64,000 nt of DNA from Lepidodermella squamata (GCA_047495785.1 JBLDXI010000031.1:992001-1056000), one strand, 5' to 3'. Shown: positions 46,263 through 59,368, counted from the first letter of the stretch. Notes: a model not told the origin generated them from the letters alone. A program made the numbers and translations.

Positions 46263-48921
46263 ATGGCTCGGCCTGCCGACCCACTTTACGCCTCGTTGAA
46301 GGTGAAGCCGTTGCTGCGGAAGCAAAACTGGACCTATAAAACGATACTGCTGTTGTTTTTCCTGATTCTGACGATCGTTTCTCTGCTAGTCTCTGTAACT
46401 ACACCCGGTTGGATTTTCTTCAAATACATGAACCGGAGAACTTTCTACGGCGTCTGGTATCTACTTGTCTGCGACGAATTCGTATCACAATGGACTTGGG
46501 GTATGTGAATTTTCAAGCAATTTGTTCCTTCGATTGCCTCTTGGTGGGAAAATGTAGAGCACCGCCAATTTCGAAATAGTTGTTATTCTGAAAATAGGGA
46601 GCATAGTGAAAGATTTTAAGCAATTTGCAATTTATTGACCAACTAATGAATATGCCAAGCGAACGAGCGAATGTTCATTGATAACCGGCGCATATTTATG
46701 CGCTGGAAGCTGCGCCGTTCATTCTTCCAGCGTCGCCATGTGGCAAAGAAAGAAAACATCATGGAACGCTTAAGGGAGTCGGAGCTCGCAATAAAACATG
46801 AAAACCGGGGCCGAACAACAATAGCTATTTAAATATCAATAGAAAGAAACTGAAGCTCACGCGATTACGCAGCACGGTAGTGAGGCATCACTGATCCACA
46901 GTCACAGATTATGACACAGAAATGAAGCTACAAAATTTACGGGATGTAGATGAACTTCACGCTCGCATCGGATAGGTACATCCGACGGGGTACGCACTGA
47001 AGCGGCAAAACTGAAGTTTCGTGAGGAATCACGCCTTGAAATGATGAGGCGAGCACAACGTATAATCCACGAAAGCTGATTAGAGAACTTGGTGGAATGA
47101 AACACTCGCAGAAGAAAATTCAACGAACAAACCAGCGAAATCAAAATCGGTTGTATGGATATAACCATGGAATGCATAGCAAATGGCGCATGTGATGGTA
47201 TTTTACTTAAACAGGGCGCATTTAATTATTAAACAACGATCTAGGATAAAGAAGAAAGATAAGAAGCGACGGCGATGAAGAGGACATTAGGCCCGCAGAG
47301 CCCACTAGTGATTGCTATGTAGGAGGACATGTAGGGTCGGCTTTTGCCCTCGAACTCGAGTTTTCGTTGCGAGCATTATGGCTTCATCGGCACTGTCTCG
47401 GCACTGTCTGTACTCCGACGACTAGCACGGCGTTTGTAGCAACAGCAACGTTCTGGCCGAACTCCGCCCTAACACGGGAAAACAGATTCGCTATGATGGG
47501 TTCAGGATTATCTCTCAGAAGAGCCTTCTCAAAAATCCTGAATTCGGGCAGGTGGCTGGGCAAAGCCGAGAAGAAGAAAGCGCAAAGGTCCTTAGGCGAA
47601 CGCTAGCCTTCAGCGGCGGTCTTCAAGTCGGTTCCAAAGGCCGTGATGTGCGCGTCGGGCGAGCTGCCGGGGAAAAACTTCCGCGGCGCAGTTCCTAAAG
47701 GCAACAAGAGCATCCACTTGGCTCTCCGCGTCCACTTTCGCGAACTCGGCGGACAGAGCCAAATAACAGGACTGTGAATCAAATTCGTCATTCACCAAGT
47801 ATCGTAATTTTTCATCTACGGAATTGTAAATGGCAAACCTAAGCTACGCCTGGCATCGTAGGCCGCTCGTAGGCCGCCGGAACAGAGACAACAGAAAAAT
47901 TACGCATTAACTATTATTATGCACGGTTAGGGTAAACGGATAGGTAATTGAGAAATAAAATAAAATCCAAACTTTACAAGAGCCCATGCCTCGAAAGCCG
48001 CCTTGGAGTTGTTTCGGATGGTGTTTTGGGAACCTAGTCTGGAACCTAGATACTAGTCTGGGGCCTTGTAGGGTTAAAGGCCCCCGGGGTAGCTTCAACT
48101 AAACTTGGTTGGAATTGAACGGAAACCAGATAAAAACCCTAAATTTCCAATTGAAATTAATTTAGTTCGGCATGGGTTCTCCAGTTGGTCGGCAGTTTTC
48201 CGAAAGAATACCCGAATTTCGGCTGGCTGAGATTGAATGTTATTCTTTGGTCTTCTTAGTTTTACATTATTTGTCATTTTTTTTAGAACATTGGTGGGAA
48301 TACACAACAACAATTCAGGCCTCAATTTGCCGGTACCGATTCTTCCCCGAGCTCGGCATCCGCGAGTCGTTCATGCTCATCAGCGACTCTGTCCAATCCG
48401 ACCAGTTCCGCTACCTGGACAGCAACGACTGGCTAATCGCCTCGGAGGCTCTCTCAACCCTCGCCTGCGTGCTCTACTTCATCTCCTTCATCATCATCAT
48501 CGTCGGCATTGCGAAACGAACCTTCCGCCCGCACTACGTCGACGCTATTTTCTACTCTTGCACCGGCTTCGGCGCGGCCTGTATGGCTACAGCTGTTGCG
48601 CTGTTCATGTACAAAATGTTTGAGCGCTGCGCGTTCTCCACCGATGCCAACTGCTGGATTGGCTATTCGTTCGGTTTCGCGTGCGCCAGTATTGGCTTCG
48701 CGTTGATTTCGATTTTCATCCGCCTATGCGAACGGCGAGGCATCTGTTGCAATGGTGATGATTCATTTCTAAATACGGCTAGTCAGGGCGGGCAGGTTAC
48801 TGAAATGACGCCGTATCCGCCGTTTTCGGGCACTATGAGTGGCAAAATCGCGACTGGAACGCCGCCGCCGGGTTATCCCATGTCGACTTTGTCCCAAAAA
48901 ACGGTTGTATCAAATTTGTGA
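46263..48921 (+). CDS. four-transmembrane claudin/PMP22-like protein
   Basis: Two exons, 46263-46500 and 48287-48921 (873 nt, giving 290 aa). TM1 (TILLLFFLILTIVSLLVSV) is in exon 1, followed by the extracellular loop with YGVWYLLVC, which resembles the claudin-family GLW-C signature. Exon 2 holds the rest of the loop and TM2-TM4 (ACVLYFISFIIIIVGIA, ACMATAVALFMYKM, FGFACASIGFALISIFI). A cytoplasmic tail rich in Gly, Pro and Thr follows. The splice restores the frame exactly (TGG G / AA CAT). Such proteins act in cell junctions or as channel auxiliary subunits. Which nematode member this is cannot be told from the sequence. Intron 1 is 1.8 kb. Confidence 0.82.
46501..48286. other. long intron of the claudin-like gene, with possible decayed element
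   Basis: The intron differs in composition from its surroundings. About 47270-47800 is GC-richer, with an open minus-strand stretch at 47610-47798 (SQSCYLALSAEFAKVDAES) that looks coding-like but is unrecognised. A palindromic GCGCATATTTATGCGC lies near 46687-46702. It may be an old retroelement gag or a host fragment. No terminal repeats were seen. Confidence 0.3.
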
Positions 48922-50337
48922 ACAAAAAGAACGGAAAATGAGGCTCGAGAAAAATTATTTTAAAAAATTAGAAAATTATTTGAAATCGGGCTAACATTTT
49001 TATTAAATATTTGATATATAATTAAATATATATTAAAAATCGACTTCAGCCGATTTTCGAGAATTATTAAATTTTCAAGATTTTCGAATTAAATTCAGGG
49101 ATAATTTTTAAAATAATTTCAATTAATTTTTCTCGAGCCTTCTATCTTCTACGGGAGTAGTTGGTAGGTACCAAGTACCGAAATTGAGTGTTTTTCGTCA
49201 TTTTTTTTATATTGGCTAGTCAAACTAGCGGAAACCTAGCTCACTCTTTTGCCTGTTACTAACTGATTCCATAGTTGTGTATTCGGTTGTTTTTTAAAGC
49301 GATTTAAATCTTACAAAAACAAATGTGACGATCTTCATCCATTCTCTCTTCTCTGCGCAATTTGACATCAAGGTTGTGAATTTTTTATACTTATAAATAA
49401 TTTATTATTCGATTTTTTGTGCACTTGGATATTATTATTCTAAGACAATCACTCTGTAAACATGGATTATATGCAAATGATTTTATACCATGTGCCTCGC
49501 GTTGGTTTTGTTGTGTTTGAATGATGGTTGCTATCAATGTTGAAAAGGTTAGTGAAAAATGCTTCAAGATTCCATCATTTTGTACCGCGTTTTACAGAAA
49601 AAAATTCAAAATAAATCGATAAATCAATGATTTTTCGTCATTATTTTTCTACTTCTAGACTGAGTCTTATCTACTGGAGTTTGAAGCCCGAAGAAGTTTT
49701 TGCTGTCAGGAAGTAACGAATCCAGGAGAAAAAAGAAAAATGAAGATGAAAGAAGAAACCGGCAGCTGATTAATTCTTTGTCAGCTTTTGCTGAGGTTAA
49801 ATTTTCCCCATCTTATCATTTCTTGTGACGTAGGTATCGTCCGTTGAGAACGCCAGTCATGTTTAATGAATCAACTCAGGTCTGATAATTTTTCGAACTT
49901 GGGCGCGAAGAGTTGACGGCTAAGTCGACTTCATTCTCTCGTTTTCTTATCAAGAGTTGAGTTCTGGGCTTTTCCAGTTGCGTTTTTTATTGTTGTTTTT
50001 CTCTCGTTTAAAATGCCAAATTGAGGTACTCGAACTAGGCTGCAAAGTTGGAGCGGCAATTTTTTTCTTTTGTTTTCTCGACTTTATTTTACGAGGTTTT
50101 AATTTAAAGAGGCAGCAGGTAGGTTTACCAATTTATGGTTTATGGCTCCATAGCCGTTTAAGCGTGTAAAACATCAGGCATTTTCCTCCAATAAACCATG
50201 TGTGTGATTCATGTGTGATGAGCTTTCCGGTAGATGAGTGGGAGCTCTACGTGAATGTAGAGAAACTGTCTACTTTTGTTCCGATGATTTTCCTCTTTTA
50301 AAATATTTTGAAATATTGTTGACATTTCGTGCGTGGC

Positions 50338-50366
50338 CACGTGGTAAGCTACGATTGCGGCACGTG
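50338..50366. promoter_or_regulatory. paired E-box (CACGTG) motifs
   Basis: CACGTG occurs at 50338-50343 and again at 50361-50366, 23 bp apart, about 1.1 kb upstream of the MTA start. This is the bHLH-type binding core. Function is inferred from the motif only. Confidence 0.3.
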
Positions 50367-50753
50367 TCGCCGCCGGGCGCAAGTTCGGGGGTCAAACAAA
50401 AGCCGGAACACAACACTCGTTCATTATTATCATCATCTTCGTTTACACGCCAACTATAATGCTAATAATCATCGCCGGATTTGTATAATGCTAAGTATCG
50501 ATGTTGCTGCTTAATTATTTCACTAATGCACGCACTCACACACTTTTTATGTGCGTCGGCAGAAAATGCGAGGACCTTCAATAAAAAGGTCAAGACTGCG
50601 CACATTTTGCAATTGCTTTTCGCTTTCATCTACTTTTATTACGTGCGAACAGCAATTTTAAGGCGGATTTTTTAAAATGCGCTCGATTCGACGCATTCTA
50701 TTATTAGCAAGTCGCGATTTTTGCTGAATTTATGAATGAAATTTTTTCGATGA

Positions 50754-50761
50754 TGACGTCA
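50754..50761. promoter_or_regulatory. CRE-like octamer TGACGTCA (distal)
   Basis: Perfect palindromic TGACGTCA, the CREB/ATF consensus, 680 bp upstream of the MTA ATG. A second perfect copy lies at 51083-51090. Function is inferred from the motif only. Confidence 0.35.
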
Positions 50762-51082
50762 CATGTGGCCTGGCCCGGTTGACTTGAAACGTGGCACGCG
50801 TCGCACAGGTGCTGATGGATGTAAAAAGTGGCCGACTGCGAGTCGGATTTCTTGTTCGTTTCGGCTCTTCGCGCAATAATAATAATACTCTCGCCTACAA
50901 TCATCGTAGTGGCCACTCACTAATAAGGCAACGAGTGCGGGCGGACGTGCAAGTACTTGCGTTATTATTATTACAATGAGACTGTGTGTGTGTAAAACGC
51001 GCGCGCATGTTTGTAGAGAGTAGCTGATGTAGTATTACCGTAGACGAGGCTGCAAACCCCGCCGCAAACCCACTAAACCTCA

Positions 51083-51090
51083 TGACGTCA
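51083..51090. promoter_or_regulatory. CRE-like octamer TGACGTCA (proximal)
   Basis: Second perfect TGACGTCA, 351 bp upstream of the MTA start, inside the GC-richer part of the intergenic region. Confidence 0.35.
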
Positions 51091-51440
51091 TGGCCGCGTG
51101 CGCCGCTGCAGCTGCGATTTCGAACAAACGAAAACGTGAAACACGACCCATCACTTGCTGGCGCCAAGTCTGTGCGACAGCCTCCTTAAAATTCGCCCGG
51201 TGAAATAACCCCGTTTTCACCGCTGTCCTGATTTCGCAGCCAAAATCACCTGTCGCCACCAGGAAATTGACGATTTTTTTGTTACCCGTCTAGGAACACT
51301 GTTAACGTTTTGTTATTTTCTCGTGTGGCATCGTCGGAATGACACGGCTTTAACTACGAGTGTGTCATTGCTAAACCACCGATAATTCAACTTGATCATC
51401 AAAATTTTACCACTATTATCGAAATCGATTAATCATCATC

Positions 51441-54400
51441 ATGGCTCAAGCTAACATGTACCGCGTAACCGTTGGAGGTTTGTTACCTGATGTTTTTTTG
51501 CCTGATTTCCCGATTTACCGGTCATTTTTCGCAGATTTTGTCTATTTCGAGCAGTCTCCCGGTGCGCCTTATCTGATTCGCAAAATCGACGAGCTCACTA
51601 TGGTAATTTGAAAAATTGTCATTTTTTCACAGGATTAATTTTGGCCCATAGTGGGACCTTGGGCCGAGTTCTTTGCTCCCTATTAATCGCTCAGTTTTTT
51701 TATCGATTCATTGATTAGGTTGTGATTCATTGTTTATTTTTAGATGTTCTGATTTTATTGAGAATGGGGGACATTCTGCCCGATTTTTTTAGAATTGTGC
51801 TAAATTATTTTTTGGAATTTTCGGAAGCGCTTTAAATAATCCAATTACTCACAAATTTTTGGCATTATTTTAGGACTAATTTTCACTAAATTTGCTGATG
51901 AATAATTTGATATAATTTTGGCCCAGAATTGATATTTTTGTCGAAAATTGCGCAAATTTTTGGTAAATTTTATCATTTTTTGTCTCGTTTTAGACGCCGA
52001 ATAAGAACGTGGAAGCCCGGTGTTTATGTTTCTATCGTCGGCGCGATTTGCCGCCGAACCTCCTCGTCATGGCCGACCGCTACCAGTCGTTTTACGACGT
52101 CGACCAGGACGACGACCAGGCCGAGAACGGCGGCGGCGGTGGCGGCGGGTCGCAAAACGGCTCGGTGCTCGGTTCCCCGATGAAAACGGGCAACGGCCGG
52201 CGGCCGGAAGAGGCGGAGCACAACAAGCTGCAGCCGCGGCAGCTGCACCAGGTGAAGCACCGCGAGCTGTACATTTCGCGGGCGGTGGAGACGCTGCCGG
52301 CGACGGGCATCCGCGGCAAGTGCACCGTCACGCTGCTCAACGAAGAAGAAAGCCTCACCAGCTACCTCAATGCAGAGGTAAGTAATTGCTGCAATTATCA
52401 TTATTTTCGCATTTTAGAACACTTATGCAACTCGATTAAATCATTTTTTTAATTTAGAGGAAGGGAGGATTAATCGCGGATTAATGCTCTGATCTAGCTA
52501 GAAATAGCTAAACAAATTTTAAAATTAAAAGTGGAAAAACTATTTTTAGAAGAGAAATATCGTGCAAATGTCCCGTAAAATTGCCCGATTTCAATTAATT
52601 TGGATAAAATTGCATTAAAGACAAATTTCTTATCTCACTAAACTGAGATACGTGAAATTTCTTAATTTGAATGAAAAAAGAAATTTACGGGAAAAGTTCC
52701 CTTATCATAGGAAAAACTATCCACTTCAAAGAATAATGGAACAACTATAAAGAAATCGGCCGGAAAAAATATCCTGGCGAAAGAGATTTTGAACGAAATT
52801 TGTTCCTTGATTAGCGTGAAGAATTTTCATGGAGAAATCAGTTTTTAAAAGTGGGGTAGGTTAGAACCGAATTTGTCCAGCCTTCGTCCTCTTCTAAACC
52901 GGAACACAGTCGCTAAGAGTCGGCCTAAATAATTTAGGTGATTATTATTGCAAAATGCCTAAAAATGGTTGAAAATTGAGAAAATTGCCACATTTTCGCT
53001 TATTTTTGCATTACAACTTGTACATTTTGAGGCGGAGTTATTTTTCATGTTTGAATTCTTCTTATCTTGATGGCTTCATAATTTCAAATTACGAGACTTG
53101 GCTGGGACAAACAGTTCCTCGAATATTCCATATTGCTTCCCGTTCATTTTCGTATTGAATTGGGCGGAATTCACGAAAATTCTCACTTTTCATGCATTAA
53201 ACGTCTATCAAATATTGGGTTCATATAAATCTTATGAAAGTAATTAGCCGAGACCCAATTTTAATATTTTTGTTATTTCTGTTTTGTCTAGGATGCGTTC
53301 TTCTACTCGCTCAAGTACGACCCGCAACAGAAGACGCTCAACACAGACCGGGGCGACATCAAAGTCGGCTCCAAGTACCAGGCCGACACGATCCCGCCCG
53401 TGAACCGCGCCGAGGCCCTCGCGCGCAGCAGCGAACAGTTCGAAACCCTCGTGTGGAACCCGGCCACGTGCAATCTATCCGACGAGCAAATCTCTCAGTT
53501 CATCATCGTTGCCAAGTAAGATAACAACAATTCAAAAAACAGCTAATTTATCAACTATCAAAATTATCGAAAAATATGATTTTTCTGTAAATTCCGTGTA
53601 AAAATGCTCAAAATTGCAAAAATTCACACATTTTGAGTTTATTAAGCTGGGTTTTTCAATAACTTTTTCATTCATTTTTTCCAATTTTTAGAGCTGTTGG
53701 TTTGTACGCTCGGGCAGTCGATGTGAACAGCACTGTTCGGTCCCCATCCCTCCACGCCGCCGCCATCATGTCCTCGCGCGACTCGATACTGCAGTTCGCC
53801 GCCGACGTGCTGCACCGCTCAAGCTACGACGTTGCGGCGGCGATGGCCGAAATCGTGCCGGCGGGTACGGGGCCGGTGTTGGTGCGAGACCAGCTCGAGG
53901 AGTGGTCGCCGGCTGAGGCGGCGCTCTTCGAGGAGGGCATCGAGAAGTACGGCAAGGACTTCGAGAACATTCGCGCCGATTTGCTCAGTTGGAAGTCGAT
54001 GCGGTCGCTCATCGAGTTCTACTACATCTGGAAGTCGACGGACCGCTATCAGAACAGGCGCAAGGCCAAGGCCTCCGAGAATGAGAACAAAATGAAACAG
54101 GTACGCATCAGACAATTCTTTGAAAAGCTACGTTTTCTCCCCCATCAAGTGACACAAATTTCCAAAATTTCCACGATCTGTGTGATCATTCAAATCGTGA
54201 TAGCAAATGCTTTTAGCGAAACAACATTGGCGTGTTTTGGCATCTGTTGTGTCAATATTTGACACCAAACGCGGAACAAACAAAGCTTTCACTTCTCGAA
54301 TGAATTTATGAAAATAACCCGGGATAAGGTTTCCTAGAAAATGTCAAGCTGGCCGTATTTGTTCCTAGATAGTAGCCCGGGCTACAAAAATTTCAACCTC

Positions 54401-57400
54401 GACATTTTGAAAAATTCGAAAATTAATTATTGGGAAATCGATCATTTTTCCATGTTTTCAAACGGATTTGACCCTGGGCTACTATTGGAACAAATACGAT
54501 AATTTATGATAAATTGTTATAAAATCTGAGAAAAACTATGGAAAAGGCATTAATGAATTATCAAAATATTCAAATATTTTTGGCTCAGCTAGAATTAATC
54601 TGCTATTGAACCTGTTATTGTATTTCTGCGAATATCATGAGATTAAACTAAATTTGTTAGCATCTCGTTGTAAAAGATGTGTTACATTCGAGATTTTGAT
54701 TGGGAGGATAGAATGACCTATAAGTTACTTGGGAGACAGTATAAAATTTGAAACATGCATAATCTAGACTCAAAAACATGCGAAAAATCGTGGTAGACAG
54801 ATTGGAAATATTCTGTTTGGAATCCGAAATGAATTATTTATCGATATTTCAACGATCATCTTATTGACGTGAATTTGACCTAAAAGTTTCATTGATTGTC
54901 TGAAATTCAATATTTGATGAGCCTGATTCAAAGCTCTAAATTTATGCGTTTTACTTGGAATAAGATTGTTAATCAAATCTGTTTATTTCTATGATTTTTC
55001 AGGTCTACATCCCAGCTCACACCAAGCCGAACCCGGCCCTCATCACGCCGAACAAGGGCGTGGGCGCCGATGGCAAGCCGCTGTTCTGCGAGTCGTGCGC
55101 CACCACGGACTCGCCGCAGTGGTTCGCGTGGTCGCAGACGCCGGCGAGCGCCGCCGCGACCGCCCCTCAGAACCTGACCTCGAACGCCGCCGCCCTCGCC
55201 TCGCCGCACAAACTGTGCCAGGTGTGCTGGACGTACTGGAAGAAGTACGGCGGGCTGAAGCAGGACTCGACGCGGCTGGACGGCGCGGCGGGCCGGCCCG
55301 ACCCCGGCCACCGGGCCGAGCGCGTGCAGCAGATGCAGCAGAACGCGTCGAAGAAGATGGTGTCGTGCCAGGTCTCGGACTGCGCCAAGATGTTCCGCAA
55401 CCGGCAGCACATGCTGCGGCACCTGTACAACACGCACGAGGTGTACGTCGACGAGGCCGGGCAGACGTTCCCGCTGATCAAGACGCCGTCCGCCTTCGTC
55501 ATGACCGCCTCGCTCGCCACCATGCTGATGCGGCGGCTGCTGGCGCGCGGCACCGTGCAGCTGGCGCGGGTCCAGCGCTGCCCGACGCAGCCGATTGATT
55601 TCGCCAAGGTGCACAAGGAGTACAACCTCATTTCGGAGGCGACGAAAAAACTCGAGGTACGTCTCGTTTTTTTGTTATCAAATTACACCAAAATATTAGG
55701 CGGAGACTCTGCCAACGATTGTATCAGAGATGAATGATGAATCGCTTGAGCTTGGATTATTGAAAAAATTTGAGAAAATGATGGATTTTTTGATAGCTCC
55801 ATCTGAAAGTATGGACTCGATTTTTTCAACTAGGTAAATTTTTACGGGGATTTGGAAAAAATACCACTTGACGAAAGCTAATTATTTGTATCAATTGTTC
55901 TTAAAATTTACCTAATAGGATGAAACAGTCCGAAAAAGTTGTGAAATCCAAAATGTTACTTTATTTTTCTAAATTAGACTGATCTATTTTACCAGGGGCT
56001 ACCCTAGTCTCATTTAGACAAATTTCGCTGTAGTCTTCAGTTATTCTGGGGTTTATCAAAATATTGCAAAAGCCAGTACCTTTGAAAATTTGGAATAATA
56101 GCAATTGGTAAAATGATTCAGTCATTGGGTTGGATTCAAATTTTTAGAACCAACAGCGACCGCTCAATACTGCCTTCAAAAATGCAAGTTAAGGGAGCCA
56201 TCTTGCACCCTTGCAGTCGTGAAATTCGAGCGTGAAGAAGACCATCCTTGTAGGTTTGTCATGAAATGCGAACTCAACTTCGCAATTCTTGGGGTCTTTC
56301 AACCCGCCTTAAAATTTTTGTTTCATTTCCGATTTATATTCGATAGCAAGGAGGATTTTTTTTCTTGAAATCATCAATTCGGCTGTAAATCTATCGTTTT
56401 CTCATTGAAACAATGCGCACGAGTCTTTCATCATGTTTTTCATGTGAGAGATCGAGGGTCATCTCTATTGAGTTTGGTGCGAAGCTAAATTATTGCCGCT
56501 ACATCAAGTAGCACTGCAATCCCAAATAAACGTATCAAATGGGTGTAGAAGCTATGCATTAAAAATTAATTGAGCTGAAAACATCGTTAATATGTTAAGT
56601 GAAAGAGTTGCTATACACGCTATTTATTGGCGTAATTGCTTTGAACTTGCGGTGATGAAGTAAATCCTAATTTTAGGCTCCATGAATTTAACAAGAAAAA
56701 TGTAACAAAATCTCAAAATCTTATATGAGAATCGTCAAAATCGTTCAATGGGTTGCAAATGAGGAGAAAAAGAGAAAGACAATTCACTTCAAACAAATTT
56801 GATCTATTTTCTAATTTTTACTGAAATTTAATAAAAAACGGCATTTTTGATTATTTTTTCTTCAATTTTTAGGCTAAGCGACTGAAATTGCGGAAGCGGA
56901 AACCGCATTTCCTAGCTACTGGCCTGCGCCGGTTGAACGTGGACGTGACGCAAGCGAGCCCGGAGTGGCTGCAGCGGCACGGCGAGCCGAAGCAGCCGGC
57001 GCGCATCGCGTTCCCGAAGCCGGACAAGATGCCGTGGCCGCAGGACCAGCAGCCGCTCAACGACCGCAAGGGCCAGCAGCCGCCGATCATGCGAAAGCGC
57101 AACGTCGACGCCGCCTCCATTTCACCGGTGCCGCACGCCAACAGCCAGAACCCGAACCCGGTCGCGAATACTGCGAACACTGCCTCGGCCCGCCAGGCTA
57201 TGGCGTCGATGATGGCGGCGGTGCCGAAGCTGGAACCGGCGAACCTCAGCACCTCGGCGGCTGTCAAGGCGGAGGCGACGGCGCCGACGAACTTGTCGAC
57301 GGGCGGGCAGCATCACAATGGTGTAGGTAAGATAGCTATTGTCTGTCCTATTTACTAACTCGCAAGTTTTATTTTAATTTACGCTCATTTATTCTCGCTT

Positions 57401-59368
57401 TTTTCCCGCTCTTCAAAATTAACTTGATTTGGCTTTATTTCAAAAATTTCCTAATTTAAATTTTAAATAAAATAAAATAAAATATTTTGAACTAAAAATC
57501 GATCAACGGGAAGATAATGACTGCAAATCATGAACAGGGCCTGGTCCAATTTTCACCTGAATTACACCAATCGATAGCCCTTGATCACAGCAATCGACTG
57601 ACTTGTAAGGTTAAATATTAGGAGGAATAGTAGAATAGCATTTTCTTAAAAAGTAGAATTAAAATTAAATCCGTAAGTTGGCCGCATCTGCCACAGCTTT
57701 CGAAGTTCGCGAGATACTCCTCGACTGGGCCACCATCCCTCGTTTTTTCCTTCTGGAACTTCTCCAAAACTTCCGGATTTTTAGAAAATGTCATCCTTGA
57801 TGCAACACTGTGTTGATCAAACGGGAGAAACTCCGACATAAGCAATGTACCCAGCTTGACACCCATTGTGCCGATGTTGTTTTTTCATATCAAACTGAAA
57901 AAACCAAATTTGCCTGGTTCGGAAGCAATTTTTGCCGCGTTGATCACCTGATACCCCGCCCCGACCTCGAGAAGACAGTTTAGCTCCTCCGCCACCTTAC
58001 CCCAGGCTTTCCGTGCGTTGTGAACTGGTATCCAGGCTTACCTACGTCAGCATCGTGACGGAAAGCGTCAACTAATATTATTTTGCTGATATGGCTGTTA
58101 ACCTAATGCCGTAACTATTTTTCATGAATATCATTATCGATGTGAACTCGCTCGAACGTTGCCGTCGGTGTCGGCAATGTACCAATTTTCACAAGGGGTT
58201 CACAAGTCGGACAACGAAATTGGAGCCGTCCTGAAGGAAGCAGATAAAACCACGGTCAAAAGCACTTTCAATGGGTTCGAACATTGCGCACATCATTGAT
58301 ATCGTCAAATCCTAACTGTGTCTGTATTCCCTTATGAACAAACCTGTGCGGAAGTAGATGAGCAGCACAAGAATCTAGCGTTCGACCAAGAACAATGCAT
58401 GTTTCGTAGGGTACATGTTTCGGTTGATTGCTGACTTTGCGGAGTTGACACTTTTCGCATTCGGCGCAATAAGCTCGAACTTCTGCAGCCATACCTGGCC
58501 ACCAAAAATCAGTTCGTACTCGATTCAGCACTTTATTCGCACCCAAGTGTCCTGATCGTGCGAAAACAAGGCTATAGAATAATTTCATTAGCAGCTCGAG
58601 CTGAATCCAACGATATTTTATGTTTATATACGAAAAACATACATAAATAATTCGTGAATCACGTCAAAAAAAATTTCTCATAACTTCTCAATATTGAAAA
58701 CTCGTATTTATAGACTACGAAATTGTTTCGGAAATTTTTTAAAACTGTTTTTATAATTGTTAGGTCCGACTCCTGCTAAGCAGCAACACCTGAGCCAGAG
58801 CCCGGCGAGCCACGGCGCGTCGGGTCGCAGCAGCAACTCGCGCCCGCCCACGCACTACCCGCAGCAGAGCACAGCCAACAACAGCAACAGCACGGCGACG
58901 AGCAACGGCACGAGCCACGCGACGACGGGCCCGCAGCGCATCGCCCCGGCCGGCAGCCGCGCCGCCAACGGCCAGGGCGGCCCGGTGAAGCTGGGCGAGG
59001 GCGCCGGCGACGAGTTCACGCCCGACGACATGTTCTTCGTCGCGACGCCGCCCATCGCCACCGCCCGCAAGGTCCTCACCGCCCCGGCGCTGCGGAAGGC
59101 CTCCCGCCGCCCCTTCTCCGTCATCAAGCCCGCCCCGGTCGTCAAAATGGAAGCGACAGCCACGCCCGCTGCTGGAAACGGCAACGGAAACGGCAACCAT
59201 GCTGCCAGCGCAGTGGCCGCGGCTGCGATGGACACGAACAGCAACGCGTCGCACCACAGCGCGAATGGCAACGGGGCGAACGGCTCGACGACCGGCTCCA
59301 TTCCGGACATGAAAATGGCAGCGGCGGCGGCGGCGGCTGACGGCCGGACGGCGATGGTCGTCGACTGA
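51441..59368 (+). CDS. lin-40: MTA family (metastasis-associated, LIN-40-like) subunit of the NuRD complex
   Basis: Eight exons: 51441-51477, 51535-51602, 51994-52377, 53292-53515, 53692-54100, 55003-55656, 56873-57326 and 58764-59368. They sum to 2835 nt, giving 944 aa. Domains in order: BAH (starts MYRVTVGDFVYFEQSPGAPY; later KCTVTLLNEEESLTSYL), ELM2 (DIKVGSKYQAD), SANT (about 307-357, EWSPAEAALFEEGIEKYGKD), GATA zinc finger (CESC about 403, CQVC about 446), a C2H2 finger (CQVSDCAKMFRNRQHMLRHL, about 496-519) and a C-terminal Lys/Arg-Ala-Arg-Arg-Pro motif (DDMFFVATPP, then KASRRPF) of the type that binds RBBP4. The protein is a scaffold for HDAC1 in NuRD. Codon use is strongly GC-biased compared with neighbouring DNA. 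The tail is rich in Ala, Asn and Ser. Intron 7 carries a gypsy-type fragment. lin-40 is the closest C. elegans name by family. Confidence 0.94.
52740..52960. repeat. dispersed repeat in MTA intron 3, related to 63105-63220
   Basis: The segment around 52879-52902 (CCTTCGTCCTCTTCTAAACC) matches 63134-63157 (CCTTCGCCCTCTTCAAAACC) in the same orientation. The similarity continues into a following TAAATAA and an ATT-rich end. A short shared block also precedes it (GGAAAAAATATCCTGGCGAAAG versus GGAAAAATCCGGCGAAAAGG). This is probably the 3' tail of a mobile element ending in ATT repeats. Confidence 0.5.
57618..58588 (-). mobile_element. Ty3/gypsy-type integrase fragment in MTA intron 7
   Basis: The minus-strand frame at 58588-58268 reads SGHLGANKVLNRVRTDFWWP, then GMAAEVRAYCAECEKCQLRK. 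This is the zinc-binding (H2C2) domain at the start of gypsy-type integrases; one His and both Cys are clear. After about 55 more residues the frame loses similarity, and no DDE core follows. A second open piece downstream on the same strand (57866-57618, EVLEKFQKEKTRDGGPVEEY) may belong to the same element. It lies opposite to the host gene and is inactive. Confidence 0.65.

Larger units (their letters stand above)
48922..51440. other. 2.5-kb intergenic region, 3' flank of claudin-like gene and 5' region of MTA gene
   Basis: No gene recognised. The left part (to about 49900) is very AT-rich. The right part (about 50300-51300) has higher GC content and several promoter-type motifs, listed separately, and probably contains the MTA promoter and 5' UTR. 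Several short open frames here have no protein character. Confidence 0.5.

Noticed and set aside
47367-47606. Possible extra gene in the claudin intron
   Set aside because: Composition is coding-like in patches, but there is no recognisable domain, start context or splice partner. I kept it only as a note on the intron.
54966-55614. Long GC-rich open frames on both strands over MTA exon 6 (plus 54966-55598; minus 55614-54973)
   Set aside because: Strong third-position GC bias of the real exon removes stop codons from other frames. The translations are Ala/Arg-rich with no family resemblance.
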